Source: Brachionus rotundiformis
Taxonomy: Eukaryota; Rotifera; Eurotatoria; Ploima; Brachionidae
Assembly: GCA_016802295.1 (NCBI GenBank)
Contig: JAESIW010000020.1
Location: 3,083,964-3,147,963 of the forward strand
DNA: 64,000 nt
Direction of reading: 5' to 3'
The notes under the pieces were generated by a model. That model was given only the letters and a program-made list of their open reading frames with translations, ran no database searches and had not been told where the DNA came from. The position numbers were made by a program, and so were the translations under genes. Positions 12,183 through 22,850 of the stretch are shown piece after piece (positions within the stretch are counted from its first letter, which is position 1; every line of letters starts with the position of its first letter).

Positions 12183-13103
12183 ATGTTTTTTTTCGTTCTT
12201 TTTATTTTTAATTTTGGTTGTAATTTTTTGAAAGCTAGCCCGGTATTTTCGATTGAAGACAATTTACTTGAAATCGACAAGGCCGAGCGCTTGGTGCACC
12301 CGAAGCCTCCTTTATTGTCCTTCCAAATGAGTCCACATAACTACAGCTATAAACCAAAAGGCTTCAATCTAAATGTCATCAAATTCAATCAAAGAAAAAT
12401 ATTGATAGAATTTAACTATTCGTATCCATATCCGTATGCCAACTACATTATTCGTATGAGGTATCATGGATACAATGATGAGTATATGAGTAAACAGATT
12501 AAGCTAGAGGAGACACATCCTAATCGACTGATTCTAAAAAATTTTCCAAGTGCTGCCTATGTTTTATGTGTAACCCTGATTCCATCAATGACTGTATCAA
12601 TTCAACAATATCCCCTTCTAAGTACCAGTGACATGTGCGCAGACTTGACTTTTGGAGAAGACATAATTTTAAATGACCATAAAAACAACACAGGATTTCT
12701 AGTCCCTAGTCTAGTGGTTTTGGTTTTTGTTATTTTGATTGTAATAACTGTAGTAGATAAATTAAGAAGATCTCATTGTTTCAGGTCCAAAGCAGTCCTT
12801 GAGAAGCAAAAAGAAGATAAGATAAAAATGAAAAAAAATGCTTTCAACTCACTTATTGGTCTTAATTATTTGATTGACTTTAATCAAGATTATGCAGACA
12901 TGTCCCATTTGGTTAAAATGCTAGTTTTTGAAGGTGACGAACACGTTTTTTCATCAAATCCGAACAAATCTTCCAGCTCAGTGACCAGCTTAAATACTGA
13001 GTTCACTCAGGATTTAGTAAGACGAAATGGAAAAGAGTCATTAAAAAATATCAATGATAATGTATTGTTCGAATCTGATGGTCTTTTCATTTATAAATTT
13101 TAA
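12183..13103 (+). CDS. Intronless type I membrane protein with a fibronectin-III-like ectodomain
   Basis: A single 306-residue open frame. Residues 1-19 (MFFFVLFIFNFGCNFLKASP region) are a signal peptide. The ectodomain, roughly residues 20-165, carries Asn-X-Ser/Thr sites (NYSY twice, NNTG). It has a strand pattern ending LILKNFPSAAYVLCVTLIPS with a later Cys (DMCADL), like the F-G strands of a fibronectin type III fold; this is inference from pattern. A single membrane span lies at about residues 170-190 (LVPSLVVLVFVILIVITVV), followed by basic RRSHCFRSK and a cytoplasmic tail of about 115 residues. I do not recognise an orthologue. Lack of introns is unusual beside its neighbours. Confidence 0.65.
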   Translation: MFFFVLFIFNFGCNFLKASPVFSIEDNLLEIDKAERLVHPKPPLLSFQMSPHNYSYKPKGFNLNVIKFNQRKILIEFNYSYPYPYANYIIRMRYHGYNDEYMSKQIKLEETHPNRLILKNFPSAAYVLCVTLIPSMTVSIQQYPLLSTSDMCADLTFGEDIILNDHKNNTGFLVPSLVVLVFVILIVITVVDKLRRSHCFRSKAVLEKQKEDKIKMKKNAFNSLIGLNYLIDFNQDYADMSHLVKMLVFEGDEHVFSSNPNKSSSSVTSLNTEFTQDLVRRNGKESLKNINDNVLFESDGLFIYKF

Positions 13104-14976
13104 TAAATTTTAAGACATTTTAATTTTATTCTTTTTCTTTCTGTTCACAATTTTATTAGTTAATTATCAATAATTTGCCAAGACAATTAAATTAAGCAAA
13201 TATGTTTTCATTTTAATAAAAAAATTTAAATTTTCAAAGTAAAAATGAAAAGAGCCAAAAGCATTTGTGACAATTTGCGAAGAATACCGCTGCTACCAAT
13301 AAAGTCCTTGATCATTCAGACTTCTATAGAAAATAGCTAACATGATAAAACTTTGCTAAGAGAAATTCAAGTGTAGCGTAATTTTGGACAAGGGACAATC
13401 TGAAAGCTTGTAATTGGGTACATAAGTCAGAATAGGATGCTTTCTCTCTCCAATACTATTCCTAATTTGATTGACAATGTCATCAAGACAACATTTGCCA
13501 GTGCGACAGCAAGGGGTATACAGAGAGGATCAAAAGTAAATCTTGAAGATTTTGACTGCCAATTGTTGACATCTAACAACGAAATACAAATACATAACAA
13601 GACACAGGATCTAGCGAACAATGCTAAACGAACACCAGAACTCGAAATTAATGGGTCCAGAACAAATGTGCAAAAAAACCCAAAGCTAAATTTACATCGA
13701 TGGTTTTTTCGAACCTGTAGGCCAATTTACTAATTTGGGAAGCTATTGGTCTTTCTTCCATTATACTTGAGGTGTCCATTGAAGGGTACTGTAAAAATTA
13801 CGTGTGTATTTACATACCCGAGCCATACAAGCTTTAATTTAAATTTTTTATTATTTTCAGGCCAAATGTATTTGAAGAAATAAGCATAAGTTTTTTTTTT
13901 ATCAGTTTCAGACATACCCCCAACATTCGCTTTCTTACGTCAGAATTTCTTTACTTCAATGATCTTCTTTATTAGATTTATTTATAATCAAATAATGAAA
14001 CTTTATTTAAAATCGATTGAACAACAGCATAAATAAAGTAGCATAGCGGCGATTTATGAAAATTTTAGATATTAAATTCTTAAAAACTTTTTAGCAAAAA
14101 ACAAAATTTCATATATCATTTTGGCAACATCTTAATAATCAGTCTTTGGTGTTTTGATATTGATAGAAAATAATATTATAAAATTATCTATTAATTTTAG
14201 CTTAAAGAAATTTCAAAAAATTTTATGTCTATCAAAATGAAAATGTATAAATTTGAATATTTTATTCTCTACTTTAAAACCCACCAAATCGACCAAGTTT
14301 TTGTTTGGAAAAAATTTCTTAACATTTTTTATTAAACAAATAAAGTCTTTTCTAATTTTGATTATTTCTTCTATATTATGAAGTCTGGATGATTTAAAAC
14401 TTTTTAAAAATACTACTGAAACAAAACATATTTTTCAAAAATTTATATCATTTAATTTAGATAAAAAGTTGAAAATGTGCAAATAAAAATATTTTAAAAC
14501 GATTTATTATAGACATGATCTTTTTTGCGTCATATTCGGTCATTAGATAAATAAACTATTTAGTATATTTTATATCTTTTTCTCGTAGACTAAACGTAAC
14601 TTGGTTGAAAGGAAGGACTAATTTTCACTCCAACCAGCCAACATATTGCCTAACTATTTTATAATTAAATAAATAAAATTCAGAATTTAAGTTAAGTAAG
14701 CATTTATATCTTCCAGATTAAAATCTGATCTTCAAGTTTACTTCAAATATTTTAGCATAAGTTCAAATAGATTATTAAGTTATTAAGAAATTTGAATCCA
14801 TGACAATTCACTCTTGCAAGTAATAGTTCTTCATACAATTATTATTATAATTAAAATAAATTATTATTTCTAAAATAGAAAAAATAACTAAATTATCATA
14901 TGATATTTGGAAAATTTTTTATTATTTTCATGAAAAAAAAATACAAAAATTTAAAAAAGAAAATAACTTTTAGACA
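13104..14976. other. Intergenic stretch with an RTE-type LINE relic
   Basis: The first 600 bp hold the retrotransposon relic described at 13245-13740. From about 13740 to 14976 the sequence is A+T-rich and I see no exon or structured element. Confidence 0.5.
13245..13740 (+). mobile_element. Decayed RTE-clade LINE reverse transcriptase
   Basis: Broken plus-strand frames follow the order of an RTE reverse transcriptase. ICDNLRRIPLLPIKSLIIQTSIENS matches the region before the palm in pieces. Next come a FNLIDNVIKTTFASA segment, GIQRGSKVNLEDFD, LTSNNE and ANNAKR, and finally LEINGSRTNV in place of the usual LEIN..KTKV. The YADD box is lost. Frameshifts and stops show an inactive copy. Confidence 0.7.
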
Positions 14977-17152
14977 ATGGCTGATTTTACGTTTTTATTT
15001 AATCGCAAAGGTGCATTGTACCCCGTCGATTTTAAAAGCGAAAAAAATCAGGCAAAATTTAAAAATCGTCTAAAAAATGACTGGCCATTAAACAATCTCC
15101 TGGACTCAACACTGGTAAATCTTTGCTCAAAAGTTTTAGTCAATTTACCAGCTAAAGAACTTGATCGCATTTTGAATATAATCCCAGCCGAATTGTTCAT
15201 CCCTTTGTTCAAAGCTTCACTCTATCCGGTCAGAGACAATGCTCTAGATGTCTGTTCTTTAAATAATTAACCTCCCATAGCAAAATTCAATTTTAAATTT
15301 AAAGATTATCATTAACAAATGGCCATACAAATGCCTAAAAATGTCCAATTATTTGAGCAACATGTTTTCGTCGTTGGTTGTTTTGTACAGTGACATTGAA
15401 ATGGGACACAGGACAAGACTAGGCGTAAAATATTCGGCTGATGTGGTGCATAGTTTCATAGATGCTTTGAGAAATAGAAAGACCAAATTGCGCTACTTGG
15501 ACGTAACTGGCCTACCTGTTGCCGAAATAATAATAAAATATGTTGCCACACATTGTAGACTTGCTCAAAAAGAATACCAACGAAATTGTTTAATTGACGA
15601 GTATTTACAAAATGTAAATGATCTGGAGAATTTATGTGACAAATCAACAATGGATTATGAGCCTATAGCGGAGACTCAAGCCGCTTCCAGTGTGCGAAGT
15701 GACCTAAAAAAAACAACCTCGTTGCCAGATGAAAAATTGGTCTTTAAATTTGATTGCATTCTGCAAGAAAGGTCTTCATTTGAAGAACTAATGGGAGCTC
15801 TGGAGGCCAATGCAGCTAATAAGCGATTTTGTATGCAAATTTGTAAACTTGATCTTTTGTGCCTGGGAAAATCCAACATAATCAAGCTTCTGGACAAACT
15901 CGAAGTTGAGGTAAAGTAAACAAAATTTTTTATTTATTTTGAAAGTAGTCATTTAAGTCTTTATTTTTTTAAACTAAATTGTTCTAGTATTATTTTTAAA
16001 AAAATAATTAAAATTTAAAACAACTGATATTAATATTTTAGTTTAAGTATTCTTGTTGAAATATCTAAGTCCAAAAAGTAGGCTTTGTGCTGCTCAAAAA
16101 CTTGTTTATTTTTGATAAAATATAAAAAATTTAAATAAAATCTTTGCCCAAATGTTTATTTTAAATTTTTGATTGATTTGTTTTATCCAAAGAGAGTATT
16201 TTTTTTGCATCTTTTTTATAATTGTATAATTATAAAACAAAATCAATAATTTTATAAACAGTTGCAGCAAATGTTTAGCATTTAATTTATAATTTTTTAA
16301 CATATTTAATTGAGGTCTAAAAACTTAAAAATAAAATAGCTTAAGCCCAAGCTATGATTTGAATTTTAAAAGCAATTAATAAGAAAGTTAAATATTTTAT
16401 TTTCTAATTAGCACATAGAAGGTCTTCGTCTTCAATACAATTCGATTACTGAAGAAAGCATCAAGGATATTTTGCCATACATTAGTCAATTACAAAATTT
16501 AAGGGCACTGGATTTATCATGCAATTTGATTGATTACCGTCAAAATCTGGAAATATTACGTACAATGGCCGAGACTTTTGGAAACTTGAAACATTTAAAT
16601 CGGCTTGATTTGAGTAGTTCACCACTCGGAGGATGCTTGGCAATTTTATTATCTGGTCTGCAACTTCCATTACAGTATCTAAGTCTGCACTCATGCGGAC
16701 TGACTGACACGGACTTATTTTATTTGGCAAATTCGAAGCATATTCTGGTCGAGCATCTAGATCTTAGTGAGAATAGACTGTCCAGATTTAGCGATGCATT
16801 GATTGTCTTGCTGAAAAAATGCGCCCCGAATTTGAATGTGCTTGAGCTAGATGACAACAGTTTTGACTGCATTGACTATTTGACCATTATCTGTGTTGCC
16901 AGAAAAATGCCCAATTTGAAATTACTGGCGACCAAAGGTACTTTTGAAGTAAATGATCATTTATTAGCTGCGGAGTTTCTGCAGCATTCACATAGCCTGG
17001 TAGCATGGAGGATTTCGCTACCAATAGATGTTTATGATCCAAATGAGACTGATATTGTGGCACAGGAGGCACAAAAGCGAATTTTTGTTGAACGCGTAAG
17101 TGGTATAATCAAAGAAAAATTTAAAATAGTTGTCAATGAATTATTTTTTTAA
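14977..17152 (+). CDS. LRRC14: LRRC14-like leucine-rich repeat protein
   Basis: Exons 14977-15249, 15305-15910 and 16412-17152 give about 539 aa (human LRRC14 is 493). The N-terminal half has the LRRC14/PRAME layout: helical start, ELFIPLFKASL, then INKWPYKCLKM (family pattern .SKWP...L), then LRYLDVTGLP. The C-terminal half has regular repeats LRALDLSCNLID, LNRLDLSSSPLG, LQYLSLHSCGLTD, VEHLDLSENRLS and LNVLELDDNSF. In vertebrates LRRC14 is a cytosolic protein reported to dampen IKK/NF-kappaB signalling and to act in Cullin-2 complexes; whether that holds here is unknown. The first donor (GTCTGT at 15250) is weak but is the only one restoring phase, and intron 2 (501 nt) is long for this window. 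Confidence 0.8.
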
Positions 17153-17439
17153 TTAAAATAATCCATGTTGTATGTTTCTCAATAAAAAAGACCGAAATTG
17201 TAAAAATAAATTTTTAAAAAAATTAAATTTTTAACTTTTCAAAGAAAAAAACAATGCTTTTAATTGTTTATTAATAAAAGAATTTTTATCAAATTTTATC
17301 TGATTATTTAAACTTGTTTGATAACTTCCTTTAGTGAATTTTTTTTACAAAGAGTTCACTAAGAGAAGCATTATGAGATACCATTAGGAAGTATTAGGAG
17401 GTTCAAAGCTAAGTCCTCTTCATATTTATATAATGATAT

Positions 17440-18318
17440 GTTCAATATGGCATATATTTTCTCTAGTAGCTAATTTATTTTTTTCGAGTAGCTAATTTAC
17501 TTTTCAAATAGCTAATTAAAGTAAAAAAAAATATTTTTTTCAGAAGCTAAATTATTTCATATAATAGCTAATCTATTTTTTGATGTAGCAACTTTTTAAT
17601 AATGATTTTGTAGAAACTATTTGAACTCAACTGATCCTTGGTCTACATTTCAAGAATATGTGTTATGGAACAATTCATAAAAGATCATAGAAATTAATGA
17701 ACTAGTATGGAAATTGAGCAAATGTTCTTGTCAATATTGGAAAAAATACTACATCTGCAAACATGTAATCGGCATCAGTTACGAATTGTCCAAGTTTGAC
17801 AGTTGTTTGTTCCTTTAGATTTGGGTATTGAACAAAACGCAGAAAGGGGTAGACGTAAAAAAGCTTATTCTGCTCTTGAAAGAAGCTCAGCTAGTCCTTT
17901 AAATCGGTAATTGTTTAATAGACCAACAACATCGGCACAAGCTATCACCGGTACAGCAAATAGTGAAACAAAAGATAGTTATAAATATTTTTGTTTCTTT
18001 TTATTTTTTTCTAAAACTAAGCGCCCAAGAGGTGGTCGAAAAAAGTTAAAAAATTAAATTTTTTTCATGTATTTTTTTTTGCTACTTTTTCGAATATTTT
18101 AGCTATGAAAACAAATGAAACCTTTTTGAACAAGACTGTGATATTAGAAGAAAGCCGGTCAAAAACCGAAACTAGTTTGAACCAAGAGTTGGCCGCAACT
18201 ACAAACAGCAACCTTTTTCGAATATTTTAGCTATGAAAGAAAAAAATTTTTGCTACTCTTTTTTATCTATTTTTCAAAAATAAACTAGCTACTAGAAAAA
18301 ATATATGCCGTTCAATAT
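17440..18318. mobile_element. MULE relic (17449-18309) with 9-bp target duplication
   Basis: Identical 9-mers GTTCAATAT at 17440-17448 and 18310-18318 flank a segment with terminal inverted repeats. The left end GGCATATATTTT continues to CTAGTAGCTAATTTA, and the right end on the other strand to CTAGTAGCTAGTTTA. A 9-bp duplication and long inverted ends are the signature of Mutator-like elements. Inside, frames on the plus strand read CSCQYWKKYYICKHVIG, the SWIM zinc finger (C-x-C..C-x-H) of MULE transposases. They continue with RGRRKKAYSALERSS and KRPRGGRKK, the basic tail usual at their C-terminus. The catalytic domain is absent. The Kizuna fragment at 18108-18214 is cargo inside it. Confidence 0.85.
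18085..18238 (+). pseudogene. Captured 107-bp Kizuna exon fragment with flanking 26-bp direct repeats
   Basis: Positions 18108-18214 match 22222-22328, inside exon 5 of the Kizuna gene, at 105 of 107 positions by eye; differences are one T/G and one G/A. The copy lies on the same strand. It is bracketed by two copies of a 26-bp sequence that begins CTTTTTCGAATATTTTAGC, at 18085-18110 and 18213-18238. It has no start, splice site or promoter of its own. Confidence 0.9.
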
Positions 18319-19788
18319 TCTCCAAAACCATTGTGAAGCTTATGCTGATGATACGAAGATTATATCAACAATTCATAATTTCAACTCGATTTATGATTTA
18401 CGATCAGATATAGATAAATGGTCAACTCGGTTTAATGAAGATAAATTTGAGGTCTTATATTGGCAAAAAAATTCAGAGTTTGATTATAAGATTGGTCTGA
18501 AAATTCTGAGTAAGTCAAAAGTCGAAAGGGATATAGGCTTACATGCTGACTGATTTAAAATGATACAACTTAAGCAAATGGAATGTTGAGTATAAATAAG
18601 AAAGCATCTAAATATCCTTGTAGCGAGACTATTGGTAAAACTCTATTAATAACTAATGATTTACAAAACAACGTTGTATTATTGGTACTTGATTAGGAGA
18701 AGCTATTAAAAAATATCCATCTAAAAAAGACAACCCTGGGAATAAAAACAACAAGATGAGATGAAGCAGACAGATACACTTACTACTTATTTAGGATGGT
18801 TCTTTGGTGATATTTTTATTGAAGCCTTTTTCTAGACTTTCACTAGGGCAGAATAGAATGAAAACGATACTAAAAAATATATCAATATAAAAATTATTTT
18901 TTTATAAATAAATTTATAATGAAAAATGGATGTAAATGCATTAGAGAAACTACAGGAATGCGCTACAGAAAATGAGTTATCAGCTGTTAAAATTGAATTG
19001 ACTTAACAAAGTGAGAAAGAATGAGAGTAGATTTGATTGAAATTTTTAAATTTGGTAATGAATTAGAGAAGGTAAAACTGATAAGAGATCCACTATCTGT
19101 AAATTGTAATATTAATTAGCTTGAGCGATTTTAAGAGGGAAAAGTATGAAAATTCCATAATGGAAGCGTGATCGTGTCACAGAAATTAACCCGACCAAGT
19201 TAAGAAATGATTTTGCAGCAGTTTTGAGTTCTGGACACATTTTTTTGTTGAATAGAAATGTCCCACTTTGAACAATCAACCTGAAAGTATTGTAAGATTC
19301 AAGACAGTCCATCATTTCAAGGCCGCCCAAGATTTTAAGAAAGATTTAAAGGAATCGGATGCTACAGCTCCAAACTGCCTGAAAGAGGTGATGGACTGAG
19401 ACATTCTACTTGATGGGATATCTCAGCAAGAACTACTACTATTCTTTTTATTGAGCACCGATAATCGCTAGATTTAATGGAAATTATAAATTTGGGTGAT
19501 TTTTTTTAATAAGACTTATTTTCAATAAACTTTTATTTTTTATTTTAATTTAAATCATGAAAATAATAAAGAATTTACCTAATGCAGAAAAGCAGTATAA
19601 ACTTAAAGATGTCAAGAAAAATTATAAAGATTGACTTGAAGACTAAAAAGTTCAATTTGAGCGTTGTTTCAAAGATAACTTTTTTGGACCATTTGTTACT
19701 ATAGTAACTGCATATTGTAAAAATTAAGATATTTAATTTAAAAAATAATATTAATTTAAAATAAATCAAATAGCCATTACGACGAAAA

Positions 19789-22700
19789 ATGTCGCAAATG
19801 AATAATCTAGAGCAGAAAATAACTTTTTTCGAAAACTCAAACCAAACCATGGAACAAATTGCCAAAAGCGAAAACGATCGTTTACAGCTAGAAATTCAAC
19901 TAAATCGATTACTCAATTCAGATGAATCATTGTACCAAATTAAGTTAGATTTTTTGTAGCCTAATTTGTAAAAAATTTATTTTTTAAGAGCTAAGGCTAG
20001 AGCGACTAAATTAAAGACTTATTATCAGAAATTGTGCGATGATGAAGAAAAAAGTATGAATCGAAATAGACATCTATTGAATAATTTGCATAAAATGGAC
20101 ACTCAATTTCTTCAACTTGAATCTAAACTTGAAAGACTAACTAATCTAAAGGTTTTATTTTGGAAAAGAAAATCCATCTTTTTTAAAGCCATTTTACCAA
20201 AAGAAAGAATGTGAGATATTTTTGCGCACAGCGTATCCAGCTTGGAGCAATGAAAAGAAATTGTTTGATTCACCAAAACAAAAAGATGCTTTCCAAAGCG
20301 ATTTTTTTAATTCAATTAATAAACATCAGTTTGATGAAAAGCCACATCAGGGTTCAGTAATAAACACGCTGGTTTCATCATTCCCAGGAAACAAAACGGT
20401 TAATATTGAACCTTCAAACAACGAAAAAACAAGCGCAATTGGTGAATTAGTGATGAATATGACCAAAGGCTCAGATCAGTTAGCCAGAACAATAATTGAA
20501 AAACCAAAAGAGTCGCCTCAATCAGAAGAGACTGGAACTATACATAAATTAGCAGAAATGATGAAACCGACGGGTTCCAGTGTGAAATTTGAGGAAGACC
20601 TACCTGTAACGCCTCCTATCAATATGGATACCAATCTACTAAAGGAATACGAGAAACACATTAAGCGCCAAGATGTGGACACAATGAACCAAACAGTATC
20701 ATCTACAATTAATTTGGAAATGGAAAATACCAATTTTCAGCTAAATAAACTCGCAACTTGGTCTCAAATTGGAAATAATCTTGATGAATTACCGAAAGCA
20801 AGTAGTACTGCCAAAGAGGAAATAAATTTAGATAATGATATAGTAAAAAATGGGTTAGTGCTAATTTGATAATTAAACATTTTTTTTATTAATTTAAATA
20901 TGTAGCTTCTTTCGTAGATACGGGTATCTATCAAGGCTTGCTTGAATTTTCTGCTCTTTTGCTAAGAAATTGCTAAAATCTTTTATTTTAAATTTAGCTG
21001 ATTAAATATCTTAAAGTGTTTTAAAAAATTAGATAAATAGTTTGGGATTTTTTTGTTTAAAATCTTATTATTAATCATAAAAGCAATGTATATATTATAT
21101 TTAAAATTAAAAAAAAATATGTCTTTTTTACTAGTCACAAGTTAGTTATGTGAATATCTTAAAGTCTTTAATTCATAAAGCTTGTTTGTATCACTGATAA
21201 ACTTCTCATCATTTTTATCAGGACTAAGTCATTCCAAGTTAGCATAAAAATTAATCATGACTGGGTGAAAAACATAACAACTGTTCGTTTAATTTACTAA
21301 AATGGTTGCGTTAGATTTTATTTTTGCTAAATTATCTGAATACTCTTGAAATAAATTAAAAAATGATGACAATTTTCCAATTAAATTGAGCTAACAACTG
21401 TTCGCTGTTTCGACCAGCTCTTGGTTTTAATATATGAAATCAATTGAGATTATTTTGCTTTATCATCTTTTTGGATTTGTGGTAATTTGTTTGTGAATAC
21501 CATGATTATTAATTTCATCAGTCAAAATTTAGTCTATTAAACCATATTTATCCAACTTAAAAGCTTAATTAAATTTCAGTGATCGCTTAAAATTATTAAG
21601 TCTTGAAATATTAAATTTTAATTAATAATTTTATTCAGAATAATAATTTTTTTTGTAATTTAGATCAGTCCGTCAAGAATTGAGTCTTAGTTCGCTTTTT
21701 TTCTTGCTTGACTACATTGAGTTAGAAATTCAGCACACAATTCATCCGGAAAGATATTATCGCCAAGAGGAACCACATTACAAGACAAAACTAGAAATAA
21801 TAAAGTAAAAATTCAATTTAAGATAAACAATAAATTCTAAATTTTTATTAAAAATATCAGATTGGCAAATGATAAGAGTTCTCTAGATGACATCGACCCA
21901 GCTGATTTGTCCATGGTTATCATTGAACAGCTACCTCATGTTATTCGAAAGCAGACCAAAAATAAATGCCTATTTACGGCTGACTTGATGAGCTTGAGTG
22001 TTGCTGATGTAACTGAGCAAATGGTTTCTTTGTTCCTAAAAGAAGAAGGAGACATGAAACTATGGACCCGTTTGGTAAAGCATATGCATTTCTTAAGGCG
22101 ATATGCATCGATTGATATTCCGGAAATAGCGAGAAAATTTGCTCCTGCATTCTTGGGCTTTGATTCTATAGCTGTAGAAAAAGCTGTTAAATTTGTGGAA
22201 AAAATTCTCAATGATTCGAATAAAACAAATGAAACCTTTTGGAACAAGACTGTGATATTAGAAGAAAGCCGGTCAAAAACCGAAACTAGTTTGAACCAAG
22301 AATTGGCCGCAACTACAAACAGCAACCTCAAAGATTCAAATGCATACAAAGATTTTATTAATAGTGGACAGAGAAATTCTCAAAAAGATATTAATAAAGA
22401 TTCTGATGATAGTGACGAAAATGATGAAATCAACAAGCTATTGAGCCCCAAGCCTACTTTATCTACAGCTAATAGTCAACAAAGTTCGGAAAAAAATAAT
22501 TTTGTCCTCAAATCTCCAAGGAAAGGTATTTCTACACCATCTTAATAAATAAAATTTATAAAAATTCATTTAAGCATCTGATTTTGACTTCGACTTTAGT
22601 CAGAGTTCGAAAACAGATAGCAAACACCAAAGTCTTAAATATTTGAATAATCTTAAGTCTTCAAAGGATAAAAAAAACATACCAGGTTTGATTTAATTTA

Positions 22701-22850
22701 TTAAAAATAAATTTTGTTAAATTTTTTTGTTTTGAAGTTTATCTAAAAGATGGAGACTCAGATGAAGAATCGGATTTCATGAGTGAAAACAGCTCAAAGC
22801 TAAAAAGTAAGCCAAAAGATAGTGATTCGGAGTTTGATTTTTATAGATAA
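19789..22850 (+). CDS. KIZ: Kizuna centrosomal protein homologue
   Basis: Kizuna is a PLK1 substrate that stabilises the pericentriolar material and is linked to cilia and photoreceptor upkeep. Exons: 19789-19943, 19989-20151, 20204-20853, 21664-21804, 21861-22525, 22575-22685 and 22738-22850; phases agree throughout, giving about 665 aa. The N-terminal 110 residues are coiled coil. SENDRLQLEIQLNRLLNSD, KLKTYYQKLCDDEEKSMNRN and LESKLERLTNLK align well with the vertebrate start (SEKKRLDLEKKL, LKNYLKEICESEKKAHTRN, TEKLQKLK as I recall it). The middle is acidic and low-complexity, a conserved-looking helical block lies in exons 4-5 (SLSSLFFLLDYIELEI to VEKAVKFVEKIL), and the end is acidic, SDSEFDFYR. 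Donors GTTAGA, GTTTTA, GTTAGT and GTTTGA are weak. Part of exon 5 is copied at 18108-18214. Confidence 0.85.

Larger units (their letters stand above)
17330..19490 (+). mobile_element. CR1/Jockey-like LINE relic, interrupted by a MULE
   Basis: Reverse-transcriptase sequence is split by a later insertion at 17449-18309. Left of it the frame ends in NDMFNI; right of it, it resumes with LQNHCEAYADDTKIISTIHNF, including the catalytic YADD box, then DKWSTRFNEDKFEVLY and LSKSKVERDIGL. Farther on, broken pieces match the LINE C-terminus: LQECATENELSAVKIEL near 18945-18990, VDLIEIFKFGNELEKV near 19030-19073, and LNRNVPL near 19245. Many stops and frameshifts show an old copy. Confidence 0.75.

Noticed and set aside
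13437..13733. 98-codon plus-strand frame as a gene
   Set aside because: Its sequence follows an RTE reverse transcriptase with the catalytic box destroyed, so it is part of a relic.
18305..18553. 82-codon plus-strand frame as a gene
   Set aside because: Contains YADD and flanking LINE motifs; it is the downstream half of a LINE interrupted by the MULE.
21936..22349. 137-codon minus-strand frame
   Set aside because: Antisense to Kizuna exon 5.
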